Below, piece after piece: positions 25,505-33,963 of a stretch of 64,000 nt of DNA. Source of the DNA: Bacteroidota bacterium. Lineage in GTDB: Bacteria; Bacteroidota; Bacteroidia; Chitinophagales; Saprospiraceae. Location of the stretch: assembly GCA_963169325.1 (NCBI GenBank), contig CAUJEY010000093.1, positions 1-64,000 on the forward strand, read 5' to 3'. Position numbers and translations under genes: made by a program. Each line of letters opens with the position of its first letter. The stretch's first letter is position 1. Under the pieces are notes generated by a model. The model had not been told where the DNA came from. It did no database searches and was given only the letters and a program-made list of their open reading frames with translations.

Positions 25505-27961
25505 TTACCCTGGCCTGCTCCCGATCCCGATAATTTCCGCAAACACGCCTGCCGCCGTCACTTCTGCCCCGGCGCCGGGGCCGCGCACCACGAGTGGGCG
25601 TTCGCGATACCGTACTGTAGTGAACACAACCATGTTGTCACTGCCATCGAGGAAATAAAACGGATGTTCGGGGCCGAATTGCTGAAGGCTGATGCCGGCC
25701 TGGTTGTCCTCCAGTTTGGCGACGAAACGCAGCGCCTGTCCTGCCCGGTCGGCTTCGGCGCGCAGTTTTTCAAAGTCGGCGTCGTGTTTTTCCAGTTCTT
25801 CAAAAAATTCTTCCACGGTATGCACGGCCATGCAGGCATGCGGCAGTATTTGTTCCAGTTGAATATCGTTGGATTCCAGGGGAAGGCCGGTTTCGCGGGC
25901 CAGGATGAGCAGTTTGCGGCGCACATCGGCCCCGGAGAGGTCGTCGCGGGGGTCGGGCTCGGTGAGACCGCGTCGTTTGGCGTCTTTTACGATGTCGGAA
26001 AAACGAATACCTGCTTTGAAATTATTGAAAATAAAAGACAGGGTTCCGGAGAGGATGCCTTCAATTTTGATGATCCGGTCGCCCGAGTGAATGAGATCGT
26101 TGAGGGTGGTGATAATGGGGAGCCCGGCGCCCACATTGGTTTCGTAACGCCAGAGTACCCCGCGTTTAGCAGCCACTTGTTTGAGGCGTTGGTAGTGCAG
26201 GTAAGGTGAGGAGGCGGCTAATTTATTGGGGGTGCTGATGGAAATACTGGCGTCTAAAATTTGCTCGTAGAACCCGGCGACTTCGTCGGAAGCCGTGTTG
26301 TCGAGAAAAATAGCGTTCGGGAGGTTGAGTCGTTTAATATGATCGACAAAGCGGGGCATGGAGAAGGTTTCGGTCGCATCATCAAGCAGTTGGCGCCAAT
26401 GGCCGGGGTCGAGTCCTTCTTCCGAAAACGCCATTTTACGGCTGTTGGCCAAGCCGGCGATTTTGATTTCGAGGCTTCTTTTTTCCCGCAAAAACCCGGC
26501 CTGGCGCTTGATTTGTTCCAGCAGCGTACTGCCGATCAGGCCGACACCGACGACGAAAAGGTGGATGGTTTTGGTATCCGACAGGAAAAATGCTTCATGA
26601 ATAGCGTTCAGCGCCTTGGTTTCGTCGGGGGCGGGCACCACTACCGAAATATTCAGTTCGCTGGAGCCCTGTGCGATCGCCACCACGTTGATGCCGTTTT
26701 TCCCCAATGCCTGAAACAAGCGGCCCGAGATACCCGGCAGGTAGCGCATGCCCTCGCCCACGATAGCCACCACGGAAAGTTCGCCCTCAATTTTCAGCGG
26801 CTCCACGAGGCTGCTGCGCAGCTCGTGCGCGAATTCTTTTTCCGCCGCCTTTTTAGCGGCCGCCGACTGTGCCGGCGACACGGCAAAGGTGATGCTGCTT
26901 TCGCTCGACCCCTGCGTGATCAACACCACATTGACGCCGGCCTGCGCCAGGGCTCCGAACAAACGCGCCGCGGTGCCCGGTACTCCAAAAAGGCCGCTGC
27001 CCTGTAGGGTGATCAGGCAAATTTGATTGATACTCGAAATGCCCTTCACCGGGTGATCGCCCGGATCGGCTTTCGTGCTGATGAACGTGCCCGGGAAACC
27101 CGGGTTGAACGTATTTTTGATAATCAGCGGGATATCCTGCGCCAGGGCCGGTTGTATCGTGGGCGGGTAGATCACTTTTGCCCCGAAATGGCTCATTTCC
27201 ATGGCTTCCCGGTAGGTCATGGTCGGCAGGGTAAAGGCTTTTTTCACCCGCCGGGGGTCGGCGGTGAGCACGCCGTCTACGTCGGTCCAGATTTCTATGG
27301 CTGCGGCATGGAGCGCTGCGCCGAAAATGGCGGCGGTGTAGTCGGAACCGCCGCGGCCCAGGGTGGTCGTCAATCCATCGTCGGTACTGCCGATAAATCC
27401 GGTCACGGATTGTACCTGCGGGTGGCTGTCGTAGTGGGCGCGAATCAGGCGGTTTGTTTCTTCAAAATCCACTTTGGCGCCGCCAAACTGCGCATCGGTG
27501 CGGATCACCGCGCGCGCATCGAGAAATTGGGTGGGGATACCGGCCTGCTGCATCGCGTGGGCAAGGATGAAGGCTGCATTGCGTTCGCCAAAACTGACGA
27601 CAAAATCGAGCGAACGCGGCGACACTTCGTGCAAGAGGTAAATACCCTGTAACACATTGGCCAGGGCGTCGAAATTAGCGGCAATATGGGCTAGTACCGC
27701 CGGACGATTGCCTGGTTCGAGCAATTGTTCAATGGCCCCGAAGTGCCGGTCGCGTACGTTTTCCAATACTTCCAGATAACCCTGATCGCCCTTGCCGGCC
27801 TTCGTGGCCATGTCGATGAGGGTATCGGTTACCTTTGAAAAAGCCGAAAAAACGACCATAAAACGTTCGCCGCGCTGGTAGTAGTCGCGCAGGATATTTA
27901 ATAATCCCTTAATCGTATCTGGCGTGCCGACGGAAGTGCCGCCGAATTTGAGAACCCGCAT
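25505..27961 (-). CDS. thrA: Bifunctional aspartate kinase/homoserine dehydrogenase
   Basis: An 818-residue fusion catalysing the first (aspartate phosphorylation) and third (aspartate semialdehyde to homoserine) steps of the threonine/methionine pathway. The kinase domain starts MRVLKFGGTSVG with the ATP-binding KFGGTS. The aspartate site LDFVVSFGERN and TLGRGGSDYTA follow. Two ACT regulatory repeats span about residues 310-460, ending in SSELNISVVV. The dehydrogenase starts at LFVVGVGLIGSTLL (about 465) and contains SGTLSFIFNNF, as in ThrA/MetL. The ACT repeats imply allosteric control. A 650-nt leader with two structured RNA elements and a terminator implies additional transcriptional control. 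The ATG at 27961 is secure. Confidence 0.97.
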   Translation of the reverse strand: MRVLKFGGTSVGTPDTIKGLLNILRDYYQRGERFMVVFSAFSKVTDTLIDMATKAGKGDQGYLEVLENVRDRHFGAIEQLLEPGNRPAVLAHIAANFDALANVLQGIYLLHEVSPRSLDFVVSFGERNAAFILAHAMQQAGIPTQFLDARAVIRTDAQFGGAKVDFEETNRLIRAHYDSHPQVQSVTGFIGSTDDGLTTTLGRGGSDYTAAIFGAALHAAAIEIWTDVDGVLTADPRRVKKAFTLPTMTYREAMEMSHFGAKVIYPPTIQPALAQDIPLIIKNTFNPGFPGTFISTKADPGDHPVKGISSINQICLITLQGSGLFGVPGTAARLFGALAQAGVNVVLITQGSSESSITFAVSPAQSAAAKKAAEKEFAHELRSSLVEPLKIEGELSVVAIVGEGMRYLPGISGRLFQALGKNGINVVAIAQGSSELNISVVVPAPDETKALNAIHEAFFLSDTKTIHLFVVGVGLIGSTLLEQIKRQAGFLREKRSLEIKIAGLANSRKMAFSEEGLDPGHWRQLLDDATETFSMPRFVDHIKRLNLPNAIFLDNTASDEVAGFYEQILDASISISTPNKLAASSPYLHYQRLKQVAAKRGVLWRYETNVGAGLPIITTLNDLIHSGDRIIKIEGILSGTLSFIFNNFKAGIRFSDIVKDAKRRGLTEPDPRDDLSGADVRRKLLILARETGLPLESNDIQLEQILPHACMAVHTVEEFFEELEKHDADFEKLRAEADRAGQALRFVAKLEDNQAGISLQQFGPEHPFYFLDGSDNMVVFTTVRYRERPLVVRGPGAGAEVTAAGVFAEIIGIGSRPG

Positions 27962-28060
27962 GTTGAGTATTGGTTATTAAGTCATTGCGTCATTAGGTCA
28001 TTGGGTCATTGGGTCATACTGCAAAGGACGGGGAAATTGTTTGTGTGTGGAATACCAATA

Positions 28061-28096
28061 ATAAAAAACGGGACAACCTCAGAAAGGCAGCCCCGT
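28061..28096 (-). terminator. Intrinsic terminator in the thrA leader
   Basis: On the minus strand, ACGGGGC and GTCCCGT form a 7-bp stem (one G:U) around an AG-rich loop, followed by TTTTTTATTATT (28063-28068 and beyond). It lies about 100 nt before the thrA ATG and after both RNA elements, where an attenuator would sit. Stem pairing is seen directly; use as a conditional switch is inference. Confidence 0.65.
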
Positions 28097-28116
28097 CATT
28101 TACGGCTTTTAATTCG

Positions 28117-28190
28117 TTAATTGTTTATCTGTTGATTCGTTGATTTGATGAACACGCCTCAAATCAACGAATCAACAGACAAACAAATCA
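28117..28190. repeat. Long hairpin repeat, proximal copy (thrA leader)
   Basis: The arms around TGTTTATCTGTTGATTCGTT and its complement pair over about 30 bp with few mismatches, around the loop tgaacacgcc (28149-28158). The loop is nearly the reverse complement of the loop of the other copy (ggcgtgttaa), so the two copies are in opposite orientation. Confidence 0.75.
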
Positions 28191-28199
28191 ACATTTTTG

Positions 28200-28357
28200 C
28201 TGTGCAGGGAGGGGTCGAACCTCCACGGGGTAGTTAGCGGCAGAACAAAGTTTGGTGGTCAATCCCAGTCGGCCGAAGCCGGCTTTATTCTGCGTTTATC
28301 CCAAATTCCCCACCCCCGAGACAGGAGGGCATGGCTGCCGGTTTCATCACCGCACAG
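28200..28357 (-). ncRNA. Structured leader RNA element, thrA-proximal copy
   Basis: Read on the minus strand, the 158-nt element starts CTGTGCGG (28357-28350) and ends CTGCACAG (28207-28200), an 8-bp closing helix with one G:U. Inside are GATGAAAC, a GGCA-GCCA-TGCC hairpin (28339-28328), a GGGG/CCCC helix (28311-28308 with 28230-28227) enclosing a variable arm, and a perfect T-arm-like hairpin GGAGG-TTCGACC-CCTCC (28224-28208). The same elements recur in the copy at 28453-28575 with compensatory base changes. It is not a tRNA: no D or anticodon arm and no CCA. No Rfam family was recognised. It is probably a cis-regulatory junction RNA of thrA. Confidence 0.65.
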
Positions 28358-28367
28358 TGTAGTGGTG

Positions 28368-28445
28368 GTTGATTTGTTTATCTGTTGATTCGTTGATTTG
28401 AGGCGTGTTAATCAAATCAACGAATCAACAGATAAACAAATCAAC
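28368..28445. repeat. Perfect 34-bp hairpin repeat between the two RNA elements
   Basis: Arm 28368-28401 is the exact complement of 28412-28445 around the 10-nt loop ggcgtgttaa. The arms are built from GTTGATTTGTTTATCTG and TTGATTCGTTGATTTGA. It separates the two RNA copies and would itself form a very stable RNA hairpin in the leader transcript. Confidence 0.85.
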
Positions 28446-28452
28446 ATTTTCG

Positions 28453-28575
28453 CTGTGAAGGGAGGGCTCGAACCTCCACGAGGCGGTTAGGTGCGGCATA
28501 CAGTGCCGGACTTTATTCCGATTTCCTCACCCCCGGGACAGGAGGGCATGGCTGCCTGATTTCATCACCTCACAG
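28453..28575 (-). ncRNA. Structured leader RNA element, promoter-proximal copy
   Basis: This 123-nt element has the same architecture as the copy at 28200-28357. The closing helix is CTGTGAGG/CTTCACAG, with A:U where the other copy has C:G. It contains GATGAAAT, GGCA-GCCA-TGCC, a GAGG/CCTC helix (28528-28525 with 28483-28480) where the other copy has GGGG/CCCC, and a T-arm-like GGAGG-TTCGAGC-CCTCC (28477-28461). The variable arm is shorter (GGCA-CTGTA-TGCC type). It begins about 40 nt after the predicted transcription start, so it would be the first structure made in the thrA leader. Confidence 0.65.
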
Positions 28576-28623
28576 TATCGTTACTTTTCAAAACCCCAAC
28601 GCGCTTTCGCGTTTTCGATGTCA

Positions 28624-28656
28624 CAAAGATAAATCAATGTGCGTTTTTATTGCAAA
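28624..28656 (-). promoter_or_regulatory. Bacteroidota-type promoter for the thrA leader
   Basis: On the minus strand, TTTG (28656-28653), a 21-nt spacer and TATCTTTG (28631-28624) match the -33/-7 consensus TTTG and TAnnTTTG at proper spacing. Transcription would start near 28617 and traverse both RNA elements before thrA. Confidence 0.6.
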
Positions 28657-28910
28657 TAAATTAATTATTATTTTAAATATTTACACTATCGTTAATTTTT
28701 GTTTAAAAATATTGCGTATTTTAAAATTTGATATTTTAATTTTACGCTAAAATTTATAAAATGAAAACAATGCGCATCTTTTTAAGATAATTTGAAATAG
28801 GTGTCCGAATTGATTAATACATTTTTAAAGGAACCGAACTTGTCTTAATGATTTTGTATTTTTGATTTTACCCTGAACAAATTCTCTGATTTAGCCTTTC
28901 AGCATGGACT

Positions 28911-29540
28911 ATGCAACGTTTCATTCATATTCTTCGCACACGGTTAGCGGGGCCCTTGCCGGGCAGGGAGGCTCAATTTAAGATGGCCGGCCTGCGCCGG
29001 CTTCAGGAGCTCGGGCCGAATCCGGCGCCGCCGGCGGACGCCCGGGTGGCCTGTGTGCTCAACCTGTTGTACTGGCATGAGGAGGACTGGCGAACCATTT
29101 TGATTCAGCGCACCGAAAACCCGCGCGACCGGCATAGCGGCCAGGTGAGTTTTCCGGGCGGCCGATGGGAAGAACGGGACGGCGAACTGGCCAATGTGGC
29201 CCTGCGGGAAACAGAAGAGGAAATCGGCGTACCGGCCCAACACATTGAAATACTGGGCCGGCTGACCGATCTGTATATTCCGGTGAGCAATTTTCTGGTG
29301 CATCCTTTTGTCGGTATCCTGCACGGAGCGCCGGAATTCGTACCGCAGCCCGGCGAAGTGGAGGCCGTACTGACGCCGGCATTGTCCGTTTTCCAATCAC
29401 AGGAAAACCGCAAACGTATCGACCTGACCCTTCAGCAAGGCATTACGTTGAAAGACGTGCCTTATTTCGACGTGCATGGCCGTATCGTTTGGGGCGCGAC
29501 AGCCATGATTATGAGCGAATTTTTGGAATTGGTGACTTGA
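28911..29540 (+). CDS. Nudix hydrolase, CoA pyrophosphatase type
   Basis: A 209-residue Nudix protein. The UPF0035-type segment RHSGQVSFPGGRW (about residues 74-86) precedes the Nudix helix, which includes LRETEEEIG (about 98-106); the spacing GG-x14-RE equals that of bacterial CoA pyrophosphatases. These cleave CoA or acyl-CoA to phosphopantetheine and 3',5'-ADP, or house-clean oxidised CoA. The FPGG and REx2EE residues that bind metal are present. The gene is divergent from thrA; 28576-28910 before it is AT-rich and gene-free except for promoter sequences. A -7-like TATTTTTG lies at 28857-28864. It converges on the protease gene with a 6-bp gap. Confidence 0.88.
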   Translation: MQRFIHILRTRLAGPLPGREAQFKMAGLRRLQELGPNPAPPADARVACVLNLLYWHEEDWRTILIQRTENPRDRHSGQVSFPGGRWEERDGELANVALRETEEEIGVPAQHIEILGRLTDLYIPVSNFLVHPFVGILHGAPEFVPQPGEVEAVLTPALSVFQSQENRKRIDLTLQQGITLKDVPYFDVHGRIVWGATAMIMSEFLELVT

Positions 29541-29546
29541 AAATCA

Positions 29547-30566
29547 TTACTTCAACTCCCCTGGCGTCACCGCCACACTTTTCAGTCCACCGTCGCGCAG
29601 CACCCAGAGGTTCAGGGTGCGGCCGATCGTACTTTCATCGAGGGCTTTATGCAGGGCATCGATCGAGTCGAGGGGTTTACCTTCAAACTGAACGATGACA
29701 TCGCCTGCGCGCAGGTCGGAACGGGCGGCCGGGCCATCCTGTTCCACACCTTGCACCTGAATGCCGCCTTTGGTGTCGAGTTGCAGCGTAGCCAGCCATT
29801 TTGGCGGCAGGGGTACCGTTTGAGCGCTGATACCGAGTACGCCCCGGCGTACGCGCCCTTCGAGGATCAATTTCCCGACTACAAATTTTGCCAGATTGGA
29901 GGCCACCGCAAAACAAAGCCCTTGGGCCGGAAGAATAACGGCGGTATTTACACCGATCACATTTCCGTGCGAATCGACGAGGGGGCCGCCGCTGTTGCCG
30001 GGATTGAGGGCCGCATCGGTTTGAATGACATCGTCGATGAGCCGTCCGCTTTGGCTGCGCAACGTACGCCCCAGCGCGCTCACCACGCCCGCGGTGACGG
30101 AATATTGAAAACCGAATGGATTGCCGATAGCAATGGCGACCTGCCCGACTTGCAGGCGGTCGCTGGCTCCGAACGCAATGGTCGACAGGTTGTCGCCGTC
30201 CATTTTCACCACGGCGAGGTCCGTAGCCGGGTCGTCGCCCACCACGCGGGCCTGAAAGCTGCGGCCATCCTGCAACATGCCTTCGATCCGTTCGGCGCCG
30301 TTCACGACGTGGCTGTTGGTCACCACAAAGCCGTCGGAACTTATAATAAACCCGCTGCCGGTGCCGCCACCGGGTTGGGGCGCCTGCCGGCGGTTTTGCT
30401 GGGTTTTTTGTACTTTCAAATGTACCACGGCATTGCTTACCCGGCCGGCGACGTTGACCACGGTGCGGGAATAGGCATCGAGCAGATCGAAATCTTCACT
30501 CAGCGTCGGGCGGCGCTGCTCTTCGCCGTTTGCACTTTGGCCTTCGGCATAAATAGTTTGGAACAT
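29547..30566 (-). CDS. HtrA/DegP-like trypsin-fold serine protease with PDZ domain
   Basis: A protein of 339 residues from ATG 30566 (MFQTIYAEGQ). An upstream in-frame extension to 30662 lacks plausible sequence. The protease domain (about 40-230) carries the triad H86 in VVTNSHVVNG, D116 in ATDLAVVKMDG and S192 in LNPGNSGGPLV, and one PDZ domain follows (about 240-335, with GDVIVQFEGKPLDS). No signal peptide is visible from this start, so it may be cytosolic, unlike typical DegP. It is therefore closer to short single-PDZ HtrA forms. Likely role: protein quality control, inferred from family. It is transcribed divergently from aroE with about 160 bp between. Confidence 0.85.
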   Translation of the reverse strand: MFQTIYAEGQSANGEEQRRPTLSEDFDLLDAYSRTVVNVAGRVSNAVVHLKVQKTQQNRRQAPQPGGGTGSGFIISSDGFVVTNSHVVNGAERIEGMLQDGRSFQARVVGDDPATDLAVVKMDGDNLSTIAFGASDRLQVGQVAIAIGNPFGFQYSVTAGVVSALGRTLRSQSGRLIDDVIQTDAALNPGNSGGPLVDSHGNVIGVNTAVILPAQGLCFAVASNLAKFVVGKLILEGRVRRGVLGISAQTVPLPPKWLATLQLDTKGGIQVQGVEQDGPAARSDLRAGDVIVQFEGKPLDSIDALHKALDESTIGRTLNLWVLRDGGLKSVAVTPGELK

Positions 30567-30726
30567 GACGTAATTGAAATAAAGGTGAACGACTCCGGGC
30601 TTCTGCACTGTTTTCAGGATCGAAACAGAGCGACAATTGTGCCAGCAAGAAAAAGACGCCAATTTGACACGCCTCGTATACTTTTGCGTCGATTTGGCAG
30701 TTTGCTTTTCCTATTACTTAAACAAC

Positions 30727-31482
30727 TTGAAACAATACGGACTCATAGGTTATCCGCTGGGACATTCTTTTTCGCAGCGCTATTTCACCGAAAAATTTCA
30801 TCGGGAAGGTATTGCCGACTCCCGTTATGATCTCTTTCCGCTGCCTGATATTGCGGCATTGCCCGATTTGATTGCGGCAAACCCGCAATTGTGCGGCCTG
30901 AATGTCACGATACCCCACAAAGTGGCTATCCTCCCATGCTTGCACCGCCTCGATGAAACGGCTGCCGCCATCGGCGCTGTTAATGTTGTTCGAATCAGTA
31001 ATGGCTTGCTCACGGGATTCAACACCGATGCCGTTGGGTTTGAACGCTCGCTGAAACCCTGGCTGGATACCCACACCGACTCCACCCGCGCCCTGATACT
31101 GGGTACCGGCGGCGCCTCCAAAGCAGTGGCATACGTTTTGCAAAAAAATAACGTGGCGTTTCAACATGTTTCCAGAGCCCCAAGGGTGAAAAATCAGGTG
31201 GCTTATGCCGAATTGCCCCATTTTGATTTTGCCGCGATCCACTGGATTTTTAACACCACACCGCTCGGTACATCCCCAGATACGGAAACCTGCCCCGATC
31301 TTCCTTTTGAATTGCTGGGCACGCAACATTTGGTGTACGATCTGGTGTACAATCCTGCCGAAACGTTACTTTTGCAGCGTGCCAAAGCCCGCGGTTGCAC
31401 GGTGAAAAACGGACTGGAAATGTTGCAGTTACAAGCCGAGGCTGCCTGGGAAATTTGGCAGGATTTTTCCAACGTTTATTAA
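30727..31482 (+). CDS. aroE: Shikimate dehydrogenase AroE
   Basis: Reduces 3-dehydroshikimate to shikimate with NADPH in aromatic amino acid synthesis. From TTG 30727 the protein is 251 residues and starts MKQYGLIGYPLGHSFSQRYF, exactly the family N-terminus with the shikimate-binding SxS replaced by the Bacteroidota form GHSFS. The catalytic Lys lies in NVTIPHK (about residue 64) and the NADP motif is ILGTGGASKAV. TTG is chosen because the upstream frame (from 30637) reads unlike AroE and has no ATG near the family start. The length is near normal for the short single-domain form. Confidence 0.93.
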   Translation: MKQYGLIGYPLGHSFSQRYFTEKFHREGIADSRYDLFPLPDIAALPDLIAANPQLCGLNVTIPHKVAILPCLHRLDETAAAIGAVNVVRISNGLLTGFNTDAVGFERSLKPWLDTHTDSTRALILGTGGASKAVAYVLQKNNVAFQHVSRAPRVKNQVAYAELPHFDFAAIHWIFNTTPLGTSPDTETCPDLPFELLGTQHLVYDLVYNPAETLLLQRAKARGCTVKNGLEMLQLQAEAAWEIWQDFSNVY

Positions 31483-31524
31483 ACTGTAGTAAACGTAAAT
31501 TTCGAATTGCCCTTTGCCCTTTCT

Positions 31525-32766
31525 ATGCTTACCACTGACCAAAACAAGCCGGATTTGATGAGCGCCGTAAAGAACACCACGCCGGAAAAAAGCCAGCCAC
31601 TGGTTGATTTTTCCAACACCGAAATTGCTTTCTCCCATTTATCTGACCGTGAGCTAAAGAAAACAGCCTGGTTGTTCCGTATGATGAACAAACCCTGGTT
31701 GGTTCAATATGGCACTAAGCTGGCCTTGTGGGCGATTGAAAACAATTTGCCTTTTGCCGAACGGATCGTCAAAAACACCGTATTCAAGCAATTTGTCGGC
31801 GGCACCACACTACTCGATAGCCAGCCCAATATCGACCACCTGGCGGCCTTTAACGTACTCACTGTACTGGACTACGGCGTGGAGGGCAAAGAAAAGGAAC
31901 TGGATTTCAATTACACCATGAATGAAAATCTTCGGGCCATCGACTTTGCATCGCGCTCCAAACACATTCCGGTCGTGAGCACCAAAGTCACCGGGTTGGC
32001 GCGCTTCGGGCTGCTGGCGCGTATTCAAAGCGCGGTCACGCTGACCCGGGAGGAATTGAGCGAATACCGCAACGTGCTCAAACGTATCGATGCCATTTGT
32101 TACCAGGCTTCCCAAAAAGGGGTATCCATTTATATCGACGCCGAAGAAAGCTGGATACAAGACAGCATCGACCACCTCGTTTGGCTGATGATGAAACGGT
32201 ACAACCGCGAGCGGGTAGTGGTGTACAACACATTCCAAATGTACCGGAACGACCGGCTTCAGTTTCTCATTGAAAGCTACGACCGTTCCCGGCAAGCCGG
32301 TTTTCTGCTCGGGGCCAAATTGGTGCGCGGCGCTTACATGAATAAGGAGCGGCTGCGCGCACAGGAGCATGGCTATGACAGTCCGATCAATCCGGATAAA
32401 AACACCACAGATGATCATTATAACACCGGCGTGCGTTTCTGTCTGGACCATATCGAACACGTCTCACTCTGCAATGCCAGCCATAACGCCGAGAGCGCCA
32501 TGTTGCAAGCCGAACTGATGGAGAAAAAAGGAATCCCGCACGGCCATCCGCACACGATGATCAGCCAACTGTTCGGCATGAGCGATATCGTGACCTTCAA
32601 CCTGGCCAAAGCCGGTTTCCGGGTAAGTAAATACGTGCCTTACGGCCAGGTGCGCGAAGTTATTCCCTACCTCATCCGCCGGGCCCAGGAAAACACTTCC
32701 GTGACCGGCGATGCCGGACGCGAATTGGTGCTGATAGAAAAGGAATTGAAACGCAGGGGATTATGA
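31525..32766 (+). CDS. Proline dehydrogenase
   Basis: A protein of 413 residues (ATG 31525; ATG 31558 is an equally possible start) with the monofunctional proline dehydrogenase fold. FNNTEIAF-like DFSNTEIAFSHLSDRELKK and WLFRMM mark the Bacteroidota N-terminus. The FAD/substrate barrel motifs are seen in YIDAEESWIQD, GAKLVRGAYM, CNASHNAESA and the C-terminal YVPYGQVREVIPYLIRRAQEN. It oxidises proline to pyrroline-5-carboxylate and feeds electrons to quinone. There is no aldehyde dehydrogenase domain, so the second step is encoded elsewhere. Its stop overlaps the next ATG (ATGA). Confidence 0.93.
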   Translation: MLTTDQNKPDLMSAVKNTTPEKSQPLVDFSNTEIAFSHLSDRELKKTAWLFRMMNKPWLVQYGTKLALWAIENNLPFAERIVKNTVFKQFVGGTTLLDSQPNIDHLAAFNVLTVLDYGVEGKEKELDFNYTMNENLRAIDFASRSKHIPVVSTKVTGLARFGLLARIQSAVTLTREELSEYRNVLKRIDAICYQASQKGVSIYIDAEESWIQDSIDHLVWLMMKRYNRERVVVYNTFQMYRNDRLQFLIESYDRSRQAGFLLGAKLVRGAYMNKERLRAQEHGYDSPINPDKNTTDDHYNTGVRFCLDHIEHVSLCNASHNAESAMLQAELMEKKGIPHGHPHTMISQLFGMSDIVTFNLAKAGFRVSKYVPYGQVREVIPYLIRRAQENTSVTGDAGRELVLIEKELKRRGL

Positions 32767-33944
32767 GAAAAATAACCGCCGACCGCGTTTTTCCGGTCGC
32801 TTCCGATCCGATCGAAAAGGGCGTGGTCATTACCGATGATACCGGTAGAATTCTGGCCATCGAAACCCGCGACCAGCACGATCCCGCCAGTCTGGAAATA
32901 TATTCCGGTGTACTGATTCCGGGTTTTATCAATACCCATTGCCACCTGGAATTGTCGCACATGAAAGGACAGGTGGATACCGGTACCGGGTTGATCCCGT
33001 TTATCACAAGCGTTGTGACGAAGCGGGGTTTTCCGGCCGAAGCGATCGCGGAAGCTATTGCCAGGGCAGAGCAGGAAATGCTGGACGGCGGCATTGTCGC
33101 GTTGGGCGACATCTCCAATGCGGTGGATACTTTTGCGATAAAATCCAGGGGGCGAATGCGGTATTACACGTTCGTGGAACTCTTTGATTTTCTGCAGGAT
33201 GCCGGCTCGGAAAAAGCATTTACCGACTGGAAAGCCGTGTATGATCAACTGGAACCTGCACCTGGCAGCGCCAAAACGATGGTACCGCATGCGCCTTACA
33301 CGGTTAGCCCGGCTCTATTTGAAAAAATCAATGCTGCCAACCCGGCATCCGGCGCGACCATCAGTATTCACAACCAGGAAACGCCGCCCGAAGACGAACT
33401 TTTCCTGTATGGCGCGGGCGCTTTTTACGATTTCTACGACCGTTTCGGTATTTCGCTGGAGCAATTTCAGGCGCCGGGGCAGGCGTCCATTTATTATGCC
33501 ATGCAGCACCTGAACCCCGCGCATCGCACGCTATTTGTACACAACACCCTGACCACAGCAAGCGATATACTCAGCGCACAGACCTGGAGCCCGAACACGT
33601 ATTGGGCCACCTGCCCGAATGCCAATTTGTACATCGAAAACCGTCTGCCCGACTACCGGGCTTTCCTCGATACTAATGCCCGCATGACCATTGGTACCGA
33701 CAGCCTGACCTCCAACTGGCAACTATCGGTGCTGGAAGAAATGAAAACGATCGCCCGCTATCAGAGTTACGTGCCGTTCAGCGCCCTGCTGCGCTGGGCC
33801 ACGTTGAATGGTGCACAAGCCCTGGGTTTCGACGACACGCTGGGTAGCCTGGAAGTAGGGAAAACCCCGGGAGTGTTGTTGGTGGAGGGATTGGGGCCGG
33901 ATGAACGGCTTACGAGAGAGACAAGCGTGCGACGTTTGATATAG
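32763..33944 (+). CDS. Amidohydrolase of the ATZ/TRZ (SsnA-like) family
   Basis: A 393-residue metal-dependent hydrolase. The metal site starts at GFINTHCHLELSH (HxH, about residues 55-65). Other expected ligands are the His of SIHNQE (about 200), the FVHNT histidine and the late Asp in IGTDSLTSN (about 303-311). The SLTSN motif and TCPNANLYIE fit cytosine/guanine/aminodeoxyfutalosine-deaminase-like enzymes. Deamination of a purine or related compound is the likely reaction; aminodeoxyfutalosine deaminase of the alternative menaquinone route is one candidate, but no other futalosine gene is in this window. It is coupled to the proline dehydrogenase gene by a 4-bp overlap. Confidence 0.8.
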   Translation: MRKITADRVFPVASDPIEKGVVITDDTGRILAIETRDQHDPASLEIYSGVLIPGFINTHCHLELSHMKGQVDTGTGLIPFITSVVTKRGFPAEAIAEAIARAEQEMLDGGIVALGDISNAVDTFAIKSRGRMRYYTFVELFDFLQDAGSEKAFTDWKAVYDQLEPAPGSAKTMVPHAPYTVSPALFEKINAANPASGATISIHNQETPPEDELFLYGAGAFYDFYDRFGISLEQFQAPGQASIYYAMQHLNPAHRTLFVHNTLTTASDILSAQTWSPNTYWATCPNANLYIENRLPDYRAFLDTNARMTIGTDSLTSNWQLSVLEEMKTIARYQSYVPFSALLRWATLNGAQALGFDDTLGSLEVGKTPGVLLVEGLGPDERLTRETSVRRLI

Positions 33945-33963
33945 ACGGGTTGGCAACGTAGTA

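Noticed and set aside
28200-28575. The T-arm-like hairpins suggested two tRNA or tmRNA genes.
   Set aside because: There is no D-arm, anticodon arm, resume codon or CCA, and the region between P1 and the T-arm does not fit either fold.
28200-28575. SAM-I riboswitch.
   Set aside because: Only GATGAAAC-C-GGCAGCC resembles the SAM-I core; the kink-turn helix, GGTGCTAAT-type segment and P1/P4 layout are absent. Kept as an unassigned element.
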